In this document: piece by piece, positions 5,770-6,036 of the stretch
How the letters are laid out: each line of letters begins with the position of its first letter
How positions within the stretch are numbered: the first letter of the stretch is position 1
Source: an uncultured Clostridia bacterium
Lineage (GTDB): Bacteria; Bacillota; Clostridia; Christensenellales; DTU072
Reading direction: 5' to 3'
Assembly (NCBI GenBank): GCA_944350065.1
Contig: CALVOD010000084.1
Coordinates: 1-6,036, forward strand
DNA: 6,036 nucleotides
Made by a program: the position numbers and the translations under genes
Notes under the pieces: model-generated
What the model was told of the DNA's origin: nothing
Seen by the model: the letters and a program-made list of their open reading frames with translations, nothing else
Databases searched by the model: none

Positions 5770-6036
5770 TTACTGTTTTTTCGCGCTCGATTTGTCGCAA
5801 AGATAGTCTATCGCTTCGAGATAACCGTCGAAACCTTTACCCGCTATGAACTTCTCCGCATATAAACTTATATAACTGAAATCGCGGAATTTCTCGCGCG
5901 AATGAATGTCGGTGAGATGCACTTCCACGGTGGGGAGCCCGACCGCCTTCAGGGCGTCGAGAATAACCACGCTCGTGTGCGTGTAACCGCCCGCGTTGAT
6001 GACAATACCGTCGAAAATACCGTACGCTTTCTGTAT
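5770..6036 (-). CDS. aroQ: Type II 3-dehydroquinate dehydratase, C-terminal part (5' end outside the window)
   Basis: AroQ converts 3-dehydroquinate to 3-dehydroshikimate in the shikimate pathway for aromatic amino acids; the type II enzyme is a cytoplasmic dodecamer. The open frame runs unbroken off the right edge, giving 88 residues of an expected 145 or so. Visible family motifs are VINAGGYTHTS (12-22 of the fragment), with the substrate-binding asparagine, and EVHLTDIHSREKFR, with the catalytic histidine (His101 in the M. tuberculosis numbering) and the two arginines at positions 108 and 112. FIAGKGFDGY follows near the end. The usual HLSN or HISN is HLTD here, a Ser-to-Thr and Asn-to-Asp change next to the carboxylate-binding backbone. 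The N-terminal lid with its tyrosine and arginine is not in view. An internal GTG at 5970 is not the start, because the motif upstream of it is in frame. It is probably the first visible gene of the transcript with the WYL regulator. Confidence 0.93.
   Translation of the reverse strand: MQKAYGIFDGIVINAGGYTHTSVVILDALKAVGLPTVEVHLTDIHSREKFRDFSYISLYAEKFIAGKGFDGYLEAIDYLCDKSSAKKQ

Noticed and set aside
5770..5970. A 66-residue protein starting at an internal GTG
   Set aside because: The same frame continues upstream to the window edge and there encodes the conserved NAGGYTHTS motif, so the GTG is an internal valine codon of a truncated aroQ.

Overview
All seven protein genes in this window lie on the minus strand, so gene order runs from right to left. 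The DNA has moderate GC (roughly half, judged by eye) and strong Shine-Dalgarno sites. It carries a type II 3-dehydroquinate dehydratase, a WYL-domain regulator, a MacB-like ABC cassette with a single-pass adaptor, and a probable T-box leader. Together these suggest a Gram-positive-type bacterium of the Bacillota, most likely an uncultured member of Clostridia. This assignment is inference from gene types, not from a marker gene.

Right part (6036 to 3695): the 3' end of aroQ (shikimate pathway, cut by the window edge), an 18-base gap, a WYL-domain transcriptional regulator, a low-molecular-weight protein tyrosine phosphatase, and an unrecognised two-pass membrane protein with a probable winged-helix tail. 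The last three genes overlap by 8 and 11 bases. With the short aroQ gap, this looks like one transcript with translational coupling.

Middle (3694 to 3587): a 108-base intergenic stretch with -10-like sequences and a small hairpin, but no convincing terminator. It probably leads the next unit.

Left-centre (3586 to 182): an adaptor/ATPase/permease cassette of the MacB/YknXYZ type. The genes are joined by a 1-base (TAATG) and an 8-base (ATGATTAA) overlap. The adaptor anchors in the membrane and faces outward, the ATPase drives the cycle, and the four-helix permease transmits the motion. The adaptor is unusual because its centre does not show the normal lipoyl/hairpin architecture.

Left edge (181 to 1): no gene, but a sigma70-type promoter (TTGACA-18-TATCAT) pointing left, followed by what reads as the 5' half of a T-box riboswitch Stem I. 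The regulated gene is outside the window. The last bases before the edge fall where the specifier triplet should be. This is the most informative non-coding signal here. I see no phage, insertion sequence, CRISPR or tRNA genes, and nothing that clearly amounts to an undescribed system.
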